A stretch of DNA of 64,000 nt from Cercospora beticola (lineage: Eukaryota; Ascomycota; Dothideomycetes; Mycosphaerellales; Mycosphaerellaceae). Under the pieces are notes generated by a model. The model made no database searches, had not been told where the DNA came from, and saw only the letters and a program-made list of their open reading frames with translations. The position numbers and the translations under genes were made by a program. Positions 23,619 through 33,001 of the stretch are shown here, piece by piece. The stretch is from the NCBI RefSeq assembly GCF_033473495.1, contig NC_088941.1, positions 868,001 through 932,000 of the forward strand, in the 5' to 3' direction. Numbering within the stretch: position 1 is the first letter of the stretch; the number at the start of each line of letters is the position of its first letter.

Positions 23619-26430
23619 ATGGACAAAAACAACCACATCACCAAAACCCAAACCACCACCTCCTCACCCCCTCCCACCGACCTCGAAAAACACTCCCACG
23701 AAACCAAAAACATCGGCCACCTCAACCGCAACCTCAAAAGCCGCCACATCCAATTCCTCGCCCTCTCCGGCGCAATAGGAACAGGCCTCTTCATCGGTTC
23801 CGGCCAAATCCTCTCCCTCTCCGGGCCCCTATCCGCCTTCCTCGCCTACACAATCACAGGCTTCAACCTCTTCTGCGTCATAAACTCCCTCGGCGAAATG
23901 GCAACCTACCTCCCCATCCCCGGCGCAGTACCCATCTACGCCGCACGTTTCGTCGATCCGGCTTTAGGGTTCGTGTTAGGTTGGAATTATTATTATCAGC
24001 TCGCGATTGGAGTTCCGATTGAGACGACTGTGTCGGCGATTATTATTGGGTTTTGGCCGAATGGGGTTTCCACGGGGGTTTGGATTACGGTGCTGACAGT
24101 TCCGATGGTTGTGGTGAATTGTTTGCCTGTGGGGTTTTATGGGGAGGTGGAGTTTGTTTTTGGGGCGGTTAAGTTGATTACTATTGTGGGGTTGATTGTT
24201 TTGATGTTGGTTATTGATCTTGGAGGAGCGCCGAGTGGGGATCGGATTGGGTTTCGGTATTGGTATGTATTGGAAAAGGAAGATGTTGTGAGAGGAGAGG
24301 GTTACTGATAGACGACGCTGCGTGTTGTAGGATTGATCCTGGGCCGATGAATACTTATCTCCAGCCTGGGGCGTTGGGCAGATTCTTGGCGTTCTGGAAG
24401 GTCTTCATTCAGGCGACTTTTGCCTATGGTGGTAGCGAGATGTGTGTCATTGCAGCAGGAGAAACACAAGATCGTAAGTGATCCTCTCCCCAAGCTTACA
24501 ACCCACACAACTAACTCTTCCCAGCACGCCGCAACATCCCCAAAGCAGTCCGCCGCGTCTTCTGGCGTATCCTAATCTTCTATATCCTCGCCATCTTCCT
24601 CGTCGGCCTCTGCGTCTCCTCCTCCGATCCCCGCCTCCTCAACGCGATCGATTCCAGCGCCCCAGGAGCCGCCGCATCCCCCTTCGTCATCGCAATCGTC
24701 AATCGAGGCATCCCCGTCCTTCCTCACATTCTCAACGCCGTAATCCTCTCCTCCGCCTGGTCCGCCGGCAACGCCTTCTACTACAGCAGCACCCGTGTCC
24801 TCTACGCCTCCGCTCTAGACGGCAAAGCCCCCAAATTCCTCCGCTACGAGAAATTCGGCGTCCCATACGCTTGTGTTGCGGCAACAGCTCTCATCAGCCT
24901 TCTGGCTTACTTGAACGTCTCGAATGCTTCGGCTCAGGTCTTCTTCTGGTTTAGTAACATTTCTGCCGTTTCGACATTGATCGTCTGGTGTAGTATCTGC
25001 ATCACATATCTTCGATTCTATGCTGGATTACGACATAACGGAATCTCGAGGAATGATTTACCTTGGAAAGCGCCTTTTCAGCCTTTCTTGGCTTGGTTTG
25101 GGATTTGCTTTTGTAGTGTTGTGGCACTATTCAATGGGTATGATGCTTTCTTTCCTGGGAGATTCAGCGCGAAGAGTTTTGTGCCGCCGTATATTAATAT
25201 TCCTATCTGCCTGCGAAGTCCTATTGCACACCTCTACGCGGTCGTAGGTAGAAACAGATAGCTTCGGCTATACTAGCAAAGTATAGGGCAGCTAGATACC
25301 TATAGAAGCAGGAAGAAGGCGACAAAAAGTCTAGAATTTCGACCTAGAGAGATTAGAGAGCTCCTAGGAATACGAAGACGATGCTAGCGCGGTATAACTA
25401 CTATAAGATTCTAATGCTCGACTACGGGATAGCCCTTCTAGGTAGTAAATACTACTATAGGCCTAGAGGCTAGAGTAGTAACCTAGGCTCTAAATAGGCT
25501 AAAGAGGAGGAACTAAGTATACCTAAGGGAAGGCTTTAATAAGAAAGAGCAAGGATAGTAGAAACAGAAGAAAGGAGTAGTAGTACCCCTATAGATACTA
25601 GAATAACTAGCTACTAGGAGCCTTTTGTCTAATATAGGAGACTCTAAAGCAGACTAGTTCCCCTACTCTAGAGCTCTCTAGAAACCTTAAGTCTAAAGGC
25701 AGAGTATCTAATATAAGCTATCTAACTCTATACTATACTTAGAGCTACCTATAAAGATACCTACTATTCTAGATATTCTATAAAAACTAGAATTTCTCTA
25801 GATATAAGTTATATAATTAGGTACTAAGGAAGGTTAAAATCTAAGTAGGATTTATATAGGGAGATATCTACTCTAGGAACTAGTAAGAAAGAGTTAGATA
25901 AAGGTTTAATATAGATACTAGCGAAGGGACTAGGACTATATATATAGGCTTAAGTCCCTAAGCTAGTAAGTAAGAGGATAGGGCTCCTAAGTACTAAAGA
26001 TATAAGAAACAAATAAGGAGAACTACTATAAAGGATCTAAACTATTAAAATAACGCAAATTGTCCTAAGGAGAACTAGAAACTACGGAAGCAGCAGGCTA
26101 TATAGAGCTTACTATAAAATATAAAGACAGAAGGGGGTTTTTCTGCCGGAGTGCTAGCACGAGGGCTTTTCTACCTACGAAAAATATAGGGCGTACTGCT
26201 TACTCTAGTTAAAAGAGGTAGACCAGCGTATAAGAATTATCTATCTATCTAATATTCCTATCTTTTTGACCTTGTTTGTTGGGTATAAGCTGGTGAAGAA
26301 GACGAGGATCGTGAAGTTGGGGGAGATGGATTTGTGGAGTGGAAAGGTGGAAATTGATGCGATGGAGGGGACGTGGCCGGAGCGAAAGCCTAGGAATTTG
26401 TTGGAGAGGATTTGGTTCTGGATCGCTTGA
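23619..26430 (+). pseudogene. Amino-acid permease (YAT/AAP family) split by a transposon insertion
   Basis: Exons 23619-24262, 24331-24473 and 24525 onward, with 68-nt and 51-nt introns. The protein has the YAT family start (HLNRNLKSRHIQFLALSGAIGTGLFIGSG region), GEMATYLP, DPGP-x-N and GETQDPRRNIPKA motifs. The third exon is interrupted at 25208 by a 1041-bp element. Coding resumes at 26264 (FLTLFVGYKLVKKTR) and stops at 26430. Leaving out the insert and one copy of the 14-bp duplication gives an exact frame of 545 codons plus stop, the normal size, with no other lesion. As it stands the product adds about 17 unrelated residues and ends at 25261, losing the last membrane segment and cytoplasmic tail. 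Substrate unknown. It ends 64 bp from the convergent dehydrogenase. Confidence 0.9.
25209..26249 (+). mobile_element. RIP-mutated element inserted in the permease
   Basis: The 1041-bp insert is flanked by a perfect 14-bp direct repeat, TAATATTCCTATCT, at 25195-25208 and 26250-26263, the target duplication. It is TA-rich, full of CTAG and nearly devoid of CpA/TpG over most of its length, the hallmark of RIP; its first 120 bp are less affected. It ends in a short TATC repeat. Its last roughly 440 bp match the reverse complement of 57091-57516. A long, odd-sized target duplication, lack of visible terminal inverted repeats and a simple-repeat end would suit a 5'-truncated non-LTR retrotransposon, but I could not read a diagnostic domain, so the class is open. 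Confidence 0.85.
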
Positions 26431-26494
26431 GATTGTGATGTCTATGTTGGCGCAAGATCTGTATGTCAACGACGTCTTATGATTACGTTTCAGA

Positions 26495-27500
26495 TCACGC
26501 GCCTGCGACGCTCTCTTTGTGCTCCACTTGGTCAGCTACTGCCGCCTTGGTCTTCTCTTCAATGCCGGTCTGGTATCCATGCGCCTGAGCAGCTTTCGAT
26601 ATCCTCTCGAGCTGACCCTGCTCGCTGTCTCCTTCCTTTAAGCCGCCTGCAAGGTTCTGTTGGAAAGTTATCGTCAGCTTATAGCTCGTAACGAGAGAGA
26701 GAGGCTTTACTCACCACCTTCCACGCAGCAGGCAGGAGCACGTTCTGCTCAATCTCATAATGCCTTCCTCCACTTGAATAGATGAATTGCCCTTGCCTGC
26801 TTTCATCCGCGAATAAAGTGGCGACTTGCCGTGCCACGACATCCGGAGTCTGCGTCTCCACGCCAGCAGCATCCGTGATCTCCTTCGGCACCAGACCAGT
26901 CAGAGTCCAAGAAGGGCCAATGCAGTTGATGCGGATGGGCAGTTTCTGCGAGATGAGGTTTGGAATCGCACCACGCATCCAGCCTAACACCCCATGCTTT
27001 GCAGTCGTGTAATCCCACACAGCGAATTGCTGGAACGAAGAGCCGGAAGCTGTGCAGACGATGGACCCACCCGGTGGGCTTTGCTTTTGGAAATAGTGGA
27101 GTCCGAGGTACGAAGTGTTGATCATGCCTCTGAGATTGATGTCGTACACCATGTTTGACGGCTCTTCCAGCTCGCCGTTCGCATCAAATGTGCTTTCGAG
27201 GTAATTTGCTCGTCCGGAAATGCCGGCATTCGAGAAGACATGATCGATGCGGGAATGCTTCGTCTCTGCAGTCTTGAACAGAGCTTTGAGTGATTCCCAT
27301 GATGTCACGTCGGTTTGGACGAAGGTCAAGTTGTCATGCTGTATCGGCGGATCATTTCGGTCGCCAACAACGACGTATGCGCCTGTGTCGAGGAGAAGCT
27401 GGACTGTGGCGAGTCCAATGCCGGATGATCCACCCGTGATCACCGCGACTTTATCCTTGAGTGAAGCGAAGTCGGAGTCCTGGATCCAAAATTGGGCCAT
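26495..27500 (-). CDS. Short-chain dehydrogenase/reductase
   Basis: Exons 27500-26715 and 26656-26495 (58-nt intron, GTGAGT to AACAG) give 315 residues. Classical SDR motifs: TGGSSGIG at 22-29 for the nucleotide, NAG at 91-93, a Ser-rich substrate loop at 152-155 and YTTAK at 164-168 with catalytic Tyr164 and Lys168. After the usual SDR core of about 260 residues the second exon adds a 53-residue hydrophilic tail (Glu/Gln/Lys/Ala-rich), which is unusual. Likely a cytosolic NAD(P)-dependent oxidoreductase of unknown substrate; the acidic residue at the end of beta-2 (Asp47) favours NAD over NADP. It diverges from PDX1 and converges on the permease. Confidence 0.9.
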
Positions 27501-28302
27501 GTTGTGCAGAGTGCGGTCTGGAAGTGTAGAGTGTTCTCGGTGTCAAGCTTCACTCGCGCAGGAGGTCAAAGTCTATACAGAAGACTTCATCGAGCAGCTG
27601 AGCTCTCTTATTGCGATTACAGCTGTGCATTCGGCCGAGGAACGCGTGGATTCCTGGTTCCCCTCATGGGCATTGTAGCTTCAGCAGACTCGTCCGCCGC
27701 GACTCTGCTCGCGTATGAGTAGCTCGTGCTGACCAGCCATCGCGAAGCTGAGCTGCAGTGCTCCCATCGCAGTCACAGAAGGATGACTCCCGTCTTATAG
27801 CGCGGCGCACGCGGGCCAGCACCTGAGGTCGGAGGGTTGGCAACAGACGGACGAGGTGGTTGTCACATGCCGGCGCAGTCGCGGCACTCAGCAGGCAGGG
27901 AAGGCGCCGTCGGACCCTGCAGCACGTCTCGGCTCCTTGGCCGAAGCACGATCTTCCCCGCGATCGCAGGCGCAAATGACTCTTCGAACATTTTCTCGCC
28001 GCATCTGGCCGCAGTCAGAGGCCAGTCTCGCACCAGTCTCGCGCCCTACCAGACACAAGCACCGTGCTGTCCCAGTGCTCGCCAAATCACTGCCGCATCG
28101 AGCTTCCTTTCGCGACCATTGCCTGCCCTCCGAGCCCAGCATATAGACTTTCCTAGTTCCGCCGATTGTCTTTCCCAGTGCCACCATCTCAATATCGCCT
28201 TCGACTTTCTTTCACTGCTGCCCCGCCCTGCATCTGCACGCCCCACCGCCATTGAGCAGATATAACATCCTCCTACCCTCCGTCTCCAGCACCAGTAAGC
28301 AC
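27501..28302. other. Divergent promoter region, SDR and PDX1
   Basis: 800 bp shared by the minus-strand dehydrogenase and plus-strand PDX1. CpG-rich with CAGTCTCGC-like repeats near 28015-28045 and a pyrimidine-rich leader before the PDX1 ATG. No gene supported. Confidence 0.45.
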
Positions 28303-29334
28303 ATGGCCTCTAACGGAACCTCTGTCTCACCTTTCCGATCTCAAAAGAACGCCGCAATGGCTGTCAACGACACCCCTGCCAACGGCCACGCCGAGCCCTC
28401 CACCATCACCGCCGCCTCGAAGACCAACACCACGAAGATCACATCTCAGAATGATCCTCAATCATCCTTCGCTGTCAAGGTCGGCTTGGCCCAGATGCTC
28501 AAGGGTGGCGTGATCATGGATGTGGTCAACGCAGAGCAAGCACGCATTGCTGAAGAGGCGGGTGCATGTGCCGTCATGGCCCTCGAGCGTGTGCCAGCAG
28601 ATATTCGAAAGGACGGTGGCGTCGCTCGCATGAGCGACCCACAAATGATCAAGGACATCATGAATGCTGTCACTATCCCTGTCATGGCGAAGTCGAGAAT
28701 TGGTCACTTCGTGGAATGTCAGATTCTCCAAGCCATTGGCGTGGACTACATCGATGAGTCCGAGGTGCTCACACCTGCCGATCCAGTCAACCACATCGAC
28801 AAGAGCGTGTACAATGTTCCATTCGTGTGTGGATGCAAGAACTTGGGTGAGGCCCTTCGAAGAATATCAGAGGGCGCTGCCATGATCCGGACAAAGGGCG
28901 AAGCAGGAACGGGAGATGTCGTCGAGGCAGTGAGACACATGCAAACTGTCAATGCTGAGATTGCAAAGGCCAGCTCAGCATCTGATGCTGATCTTCGCAT
29001 GATGGCACGAGAGCTGCAGTGCGACTACAACCTGCTCAAGCAGACAGCACAGCTCAAGAGACTGCCAGTCGTGAACTTTGCTGCAGGAGGTATTGCTACG
29101 CCAGCCGACGCTGCCTTGATGATGCAAATGGGTTGCGACGGTGTTTTCGTTGGATCTGGTATCTTCAAGTCAGGAGACGCAGCAAAGCGAGCAAAGGCTA
29201 TCGTGCAGGCCACCACACACTACAACGACCCAAAGGTACTCGCTGAGGTCAGCTCAGGTCTTGGTGAGGCCATGGTGGGCATCAACTGCGACAAGTTGCC
29301 AGAGACACAGAAGCTGGCAACCCGTGGATGGTAA
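28303..29334 (+). CDS. PDX1: Pyridoxal 5'-phosphate synthase, PDX1/SNZ subunit
   Basis: A single exon of 343 residues. It forms the synthase subunit of the DXP-independent vitamin B6 pathway, building PLP from ribose 5-phosphate, glyceraldehyde 3-phosphate and ammonia supplied by the PDX2/SNO glutaminase. Visible catalytic residues are Asp73 (VIMDV), Lys130 ([11 protein letters not shown]), which holds the sugar as a Schiff base, and Lys198 (RTKGEAGTG), which takes over the intermediate. The phosphate-binding GGIATPADA and GSGIF segments are intact. The roughly 50-residue N-terminal extension is Ser/Thr-rich. The start at MASNGTS is preferred over a TTG 51 bp upstream. In Cercospora the orthologue (SOR1) protects against singlet oxygen. 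No PDX2 is in the window. Confidence 0.97.
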   Translation: MASNGTSVSPFRSQKNAAMAVNDTPANGHAEPSTITAASKTNTTKITSQNDPQSSFAVKVGLAQMLKGGVIMDVVNAEQARIAEEAGACAVMALERVPADIRKDGGVARMSDPQMIKDIMNAVTIPVMAKSRIGHFVECQILQAIGVDYIDESEVLTPADPVNHIDKSVYNVPFVCGCKNLGEALRRISEGAAMIRTKGEAGTGDVVEAVRHMQTVNAEIAKASSASDADLRMMARELQCDYNLLKQTAQLKRLPVVNFAAGGIATPADAALMMQMGCDGVFVGSGIFKSGDAAKRAKAIVQATTHYNDPKVLAEVSSGLGEAMVGINCDKLPETQKLATRGW

Positions 29335-29594
29335 AGATGCAACTCCGCAAAAAGAACCGAGAACATGACTGTACGCATAGCAGCGGGCGCTGGGGTATGG
29401 GTATCATGATTGCAATAAAAAGAAAAGCGAGCGGGTTAGAGCACATCTGGGCGTGTTAGATTCTGTATCGCGCCTCACCGCGCCTAGGGTATCTCATGCA
29501 ATCGAAACCGAAATCTCCAGGCCTGCTTCGGCGATCAACACCGTATATGCGTAGCTTTCACACTTCTGTCGTTCAATACTTCCCGCTCTCGATT

Positions 29595-31358
29595 TCAAAC
29601 AAGCTCTTCCAGAATCGACTCCAGCTCTTCTCTCCTGAACGGCACCAGCAGACGTTCAGTGCCCAATGCGTCTTTTCTGGACTCAATCATCTGATGATCA
29701 TGGAATTCCTTCAACAACGTTCTGAAATTGACTTCGCTCGAGCAGACAAACTCCTCCACCGCCTTATGGTAGAGCGTGCGATACTCGACACCAGCAGGCG
29801 CCGCGGCTTGCACAGGTTTCGGCGGCTTCTTCTTCGTCGCCTTCGGTGGTCTTCCGCGGCCTCTTCCTCGCTTCGATGGCGTCTGTTGTTCTGCTGCCGC
29901 CTCGTCCTCATCTTCCACTCCAAGAATCTCGTCTGGATCACTGTCCTCGCCAATACCATTCACCAACGCTACTTCTCCTTCCATGTCTGCAAGAGCTAAT
30001 TGCTCTGCTACCAAAATGCGGAACAGCGAACGAGCATTTTCTGGAAGAGACTTCAAGACGTAGCCTACGCCGTCTTTGCCGCCGAGACGTCTGCTGCTTC
30101 TGCCGAGGAGGGCGTTGACGTCTTCGACGACTTCGATTTCGGCGGTGTAAGGTGAGAAGGTTGTGGCGTCGTGGTGAAGGAATTTGTATTGGGATGAGAG
30201 GGCGATGTCCCACATCAGGGGGAAGTTGGGGTTGTCGCAGGTTGCTATCAGTGAAATGCTGGGATGCGCTGCTAGACGTGCTAGTAGGCCTTGAGTGACG
30301 GCTTTGCGAAGATTGGCGTGGTCCAGAGAGTGGATGATGAGTTTGATGGGGGCTTTGGGAGGGTTTGTGGTGAGGGTTGATAGGATTGCATCGAGCATTG
30401 CAGCGGGTTGTGCTGGTAGTTTGGTCCCTTTCGCAATGACAACACTTGCGACGTTCGAGAGAACATCGCGTATTGTTAGACCTGGAGCGTAGCCATTTAC
30501 GATAACGATCTTGGGTGGTTTGTCAGACTGGCGACATAAATGCTCGGCAAAGTCCATGGCCAGCTTTCGTTTCGAGCCGTAGCCATATAAGCAGATGTTA
30601 AAGCCTTCATCGAGTTCGAAGACCCATTGGTCAAATGCTCGGGTATGAAGCTGCTTGAGAATCTCGACATCTTCCTTGTGTGGATCCTCGTAGGAAGTGA
30701 TTTGTGTGAAATAGTCTTCATGATTGAGCAATAGATGAGTGGGCATCGTGTTGGCCGACGTCTTGTTCCCACCCGGGCGATTCTGAAAGAAGAACAACTC
30801 ATGTGGAGGCAGATTGGGTGGTGGGCTGGGTGTCCGTTCACGCCTTCGTCCTTTCGGTCGCCCTCGGGGTCTGCCAGTCTTTGAGGGAGTGTCTGGTGCA
30901 CTCTCTGCATCTGTAGGGTTCTCTGTATCGTCCACATCGTCCTCGCCCAAGATAGCCTGCGCAATGGCCTCCTCTTGCTCATCATTATCATCGTCGCTGT
31001 CGTCACGTCCTGCTATCTGCTTTTGCAATGTTCGCTGACTCTTTCTACGTGCGGAACGGTCATTGCGATCGTTGCGAGTGGCCTTGGGAGTCTCTTCATC
31101 GTCGCCATTGGTTTCTTCTTCTGGATGCTGTGGTGTAGCAAATAACACTTTTCTCAGCGAGCTCGGCGTAGCGTCAACACTTTTGAGTCCATTTGCTTTG
31201 CTCGGAGTCTGCTTCAGGATGGACCTTGAAGGTGTTTCCGATCCTCGCAATGGACTTGACACGGTGGGAGCATGGTCGTCGAGTCCGCCTCGTCTCGCCT
31301 TGCGCGGTGTTGTGTCGTCGACATCGTCCTCGTCAGGAGCCTTCCGCCTCTTGGGCAT
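29595..31358 (-). CDS. ORC2: Origin recognition complex subunit 2
   Basis: A single exon of 587 residues. The N-terminal 170 residues are disordered and charged with phospho-type Ser-Pro/Thr-Pro sites; residues around GRPRGRPKGRRR form an AT-hook-like patch, and a second, RGRGRGRPPKATKKK, sits in a loop near the C-terminus. The conserved ORC2 core starts at about residue 215, with FDQWVFELDEGFNICLYGYGSKRKLAMDFA, then a degenerate AAA-like fold (IVIVNGYAPG, LIIHSLDHANLR, ISLIATCDNPN) and the C-terminal winged helix (EYRTLYHKAVEEFVCSSEVNFRTLLKEF). ORC2 acts in the nucleus in the hexamer that marks replication origins. It shares a 167-bp divergent promoter with AP-2 mu. Confidence 0.95.
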   Translation of the reverse strand: MPKRRKAPDEDDVDDTTPRKARRGGLDDHAPTVSSPLRGSETPSRSILKQTPSKANGLKSVDATPSSLRKVLFATPQHPEEETNGDDEETPKATRNDRNDRSARRKSQRTLQKQIAGRDDSDDDNDEQEEAIAQAILGEDDVDDTENPTDAESAPDTPSKTGRPRGRPKGRRRERTPSPPPNLPPHELFFFQNRPGGNKTSANTMPTHLLLNHEDYFTQITSYEDPHKEDVEILKQLHTRAFDQWVFELDEGFNICLYGYGSKRKLAMDFAEHLCRQSDKPPKIVIVNGYAPGLTIRDVLSNVASVVIAKGTKLPAQPAAMLDAILSTLTTNPPKAPIKLIIHSLDHANLRKAVTQGLLARLAAHPSISLIATCDNPNFPLMWDIALSSQYKFLHHDATTFSPYTAEIEVVEDVNALLGRSSRRLGGKDGVGYVLKSLPENARSLFRILVAEQLALADMEGEVALVNGIGEDSDPDEILGVEDEDEAAAEQQTPSKRGRGRGRPPKATKKKPPKPVQAAAPAGVEYRTLYHKAVEEFVCSSEVNFRTLLKEFHDHQMIESRKDALGTERLLVPFRREELESILEELV

Positions 31359-31365
31359 GTTGTAT

Positions 31366-31401
31366 TGACGCGAAAAGGTGTTCTACTGAAAGTTAACGCG
31401 T
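31366..31401. promoter_or_regulatory. MCB/E2F-like sites in the ORC2-AP2M promoter
   Basis: ACGCGT, the MluI cell-cycle box, lies at 31396-31401, 38 bp upstream of the ORC2 start. At 31366-31376 TGACGCGAAAA reads TTTTCGCGTCA on the ORC2 strand, close to an SBF/E2F-type site; a third GACGCGAA is near 31418. Such sites recruit MBF to G1/S genes in yeasts; binding here is inferred. Confidence 0.55.
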
Positions 31402-31525
31402 GAAGCTGTTTGAGGTGACGCGAATCGCTGGCGTCGTCTCGCTTGGCCATCCCTCCCCTCAAGCTGCACCTCCTCCGCGAAGACCACGACAACAACCACA
31501 CGCAAACACAGCAACAACCGCCAAG

Positions 31526-32851
31526 ATGTTGTCCGGCCTGCTGCTGTTCAATCAAAAGGGCGAATTGCTCATCATGAGAGCCTTTCGCCAGGACATGCGA
31601 CCACGACTCGCCGATGTCTTCCGCATTCAAGTCATATCGAACCCACAGATCCGGTCCCCAATTCTCACGCTCGGGAGCACGACCTTCAGCCATATCAAAA
31701 GCGAGAACATCTATATTGTCGGTGTATCGAAGGGAAATGTCAACAGCGCACTGGTCTTTGAGTTCCTGTACAAGCTCGTCCAGCTGGGCAGGAGCTACTT
31801 TGGACGGTTCGACGAGGAAGCAGTAAAGAGCAACTTCGTGATGGTGTACGAGCTGCTAGACGAGATCTTGGACTTCGGATACCCGCAGAACACAGAGACG
31901 GAAACGCTGAAGATGTACATCACCACGGAAGGAGTCAAGAGCGAGCGAGCACTGGAGGACAGCAGCAAGATCACAATGCAAGCTACCGGAGCCCTGAGCT
32001 GGCGACGGGACAACATCAAATACCGGAAGAACGAAGCCTTTGTTGATGTCATTGAGGATGTCAATCTACTAGTGTCAGCCACTGGAACAGTATTGCGAGC
32101 CGATGTGAACGGAGCCATTGAGATGCGAGCATACCTATCCGGCACACCCGAGTGCAAATTCGGCCTGAACGACGCGCTCACGCTTGGCTCTCATTCTGGA
32201 GGCCTGGATGGCGCGACTGGGCCTATTGGCAACCTGGCAGGCAGCAAAGCGACGAAAGCAGCAGCTGGTAGTGTCACGCTCGAGGACGTCTCTTTGCACC
32301 AATGCGTCAAGCTCAGTTCATTCACAACAGACCGGACTATTTCCTTCATTCCGCCAGATGGATCTTTCCAGCTCATGTCTTACCGCTGTTCGGAGAACGT
32401 AAACTTGCCCTTCAAGGTCCAGGTCATCGTCAACGAGATTGGTCGCAGTAAAGTCGAATACTCAATAGCCATACGTGCGAATTACGGTGCAAAGCTCTTT
32501 GCTACAAATGTCAGTGTACGGATACCTACACCTCTCAACACGGCAAACACGACGCACCGCTGTTCGCAAGGCAAAGCGAAATACGTACCTGCTGAGAATG
32601 TGATCGAATGGAAGATCGCCCGTTTCACTGGACAGAGCGAGTTCGTCTTGTCGGCGGAGGCTGAGTTATCTGCCATGACAAATCACAAGGCGTGGTCAAG
32701 ACCGCCGCTCAGTATGCAGTTCAGTTTGCTCATGTTCACGAGCTCTGGCTTGTTGGTGCGGTATCTCAAAGTGTTCGAGAAGAGCAACTACTCCAGCGTG
32801 AAGTGGGTCCGCTACATGACAAGAGCTGGAAGTTATGAGATACGTTTTTGA
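31526..32851 (+). CDS. AP-2 clathrin adaptor complex, mu subunit
   Basis: A single exon of 441 residues, the family's usual length. The N-terminal longin-like domain (MLSGLLLFNQKGELLIMRAFRQD to about residue 140) contains FEFLYKLVQ and NFVMVYELLDEILDFGYPQ. The mu-homology domain follows from about 170 (WRRDNIKYRKNEAFVDVIE, YLSGTPECKFGLND, SFIPPDGSFQLMSYR, RIPTPLNTAN, KAKYVPAENVIEWKI) and ends LLVRYLKVFEKSNYSSVKWVRYMTRAGSYEIRF. Residue pattern fits AP-2 (Apm4) rather than AP-1 or AP-3. It selects Tyr-based cargo for clathrin-mediated endocytosis at the plasma membrane. The start is the ATG at 31526, after a CA-rich leader; the open frame upstream to 31400 is leader sequence. Confidence 0.95.
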   Translation: MLSGLLLFNQKGELLIMRAFRQDMRPRLADVFRIQVISNPQIRSPILTLGSTTFSHIKSENIYIVGVSKGNVNSALVFEFLYKLVQLGRSYFGRFDEEAVKSNFVMVYELLDEILDFGYPQNTETETLKMYITTEGVKSERALEDSSKITMQATGALSWRRDNIKYRKNEAFVDVIEDVNLLVSATGTVLRADVNGAIEMRAYLSGTPECKFGLNDALTLGSHSGGLDGATGPIGNLAGSKATKAAAGSVTLEDVSLHQCVKLSSFTTDRTISFIPPDGSFQLMSYRCSENVNLPFKVQVIVNEIGRSKVEYSIAIRANYGAKLFATNVSVRIPTPLNTANTTHRCSQGKAKYVPAENVIEWKIARFTGQSEFVLSAEAELSAMTNHKAWSRPPLSMQFSLLMFTSSGLLVRYLKVFEKSNYSSVKWVRYMTRAGSYEIRF

Positions 32852-33001
32852 GCGTCTGCAGGTGACGGATGTTGCTGTGTCGCTGGACAGGAGAAGACGA
32901 TATCACTGCATTGCAAGCAGGGCAGGTGCCTGGCACACCTCCATGCAACAATCACCTGAAAAGCAATTTAACTAAGTGAGGCATTGGTAATAGTGAGTAA
33001 G

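Noticed and set aside
25209..26249. The permease insert as a large intron
   Set aside because: The flanking 14-bp direct repeat, RIP composition and similarity to another locus indicate a transposon; no consensus splice sites sit at its borders.
19331..27500. Secondary-metabolite cluster (monooxygenase, membrane protein, permease, SDR)
   Set aside because: No polyketide synthase, NRPS, terpene synthase or cluster regulator is present, and PDX1 and housekeeping genes follow at once.
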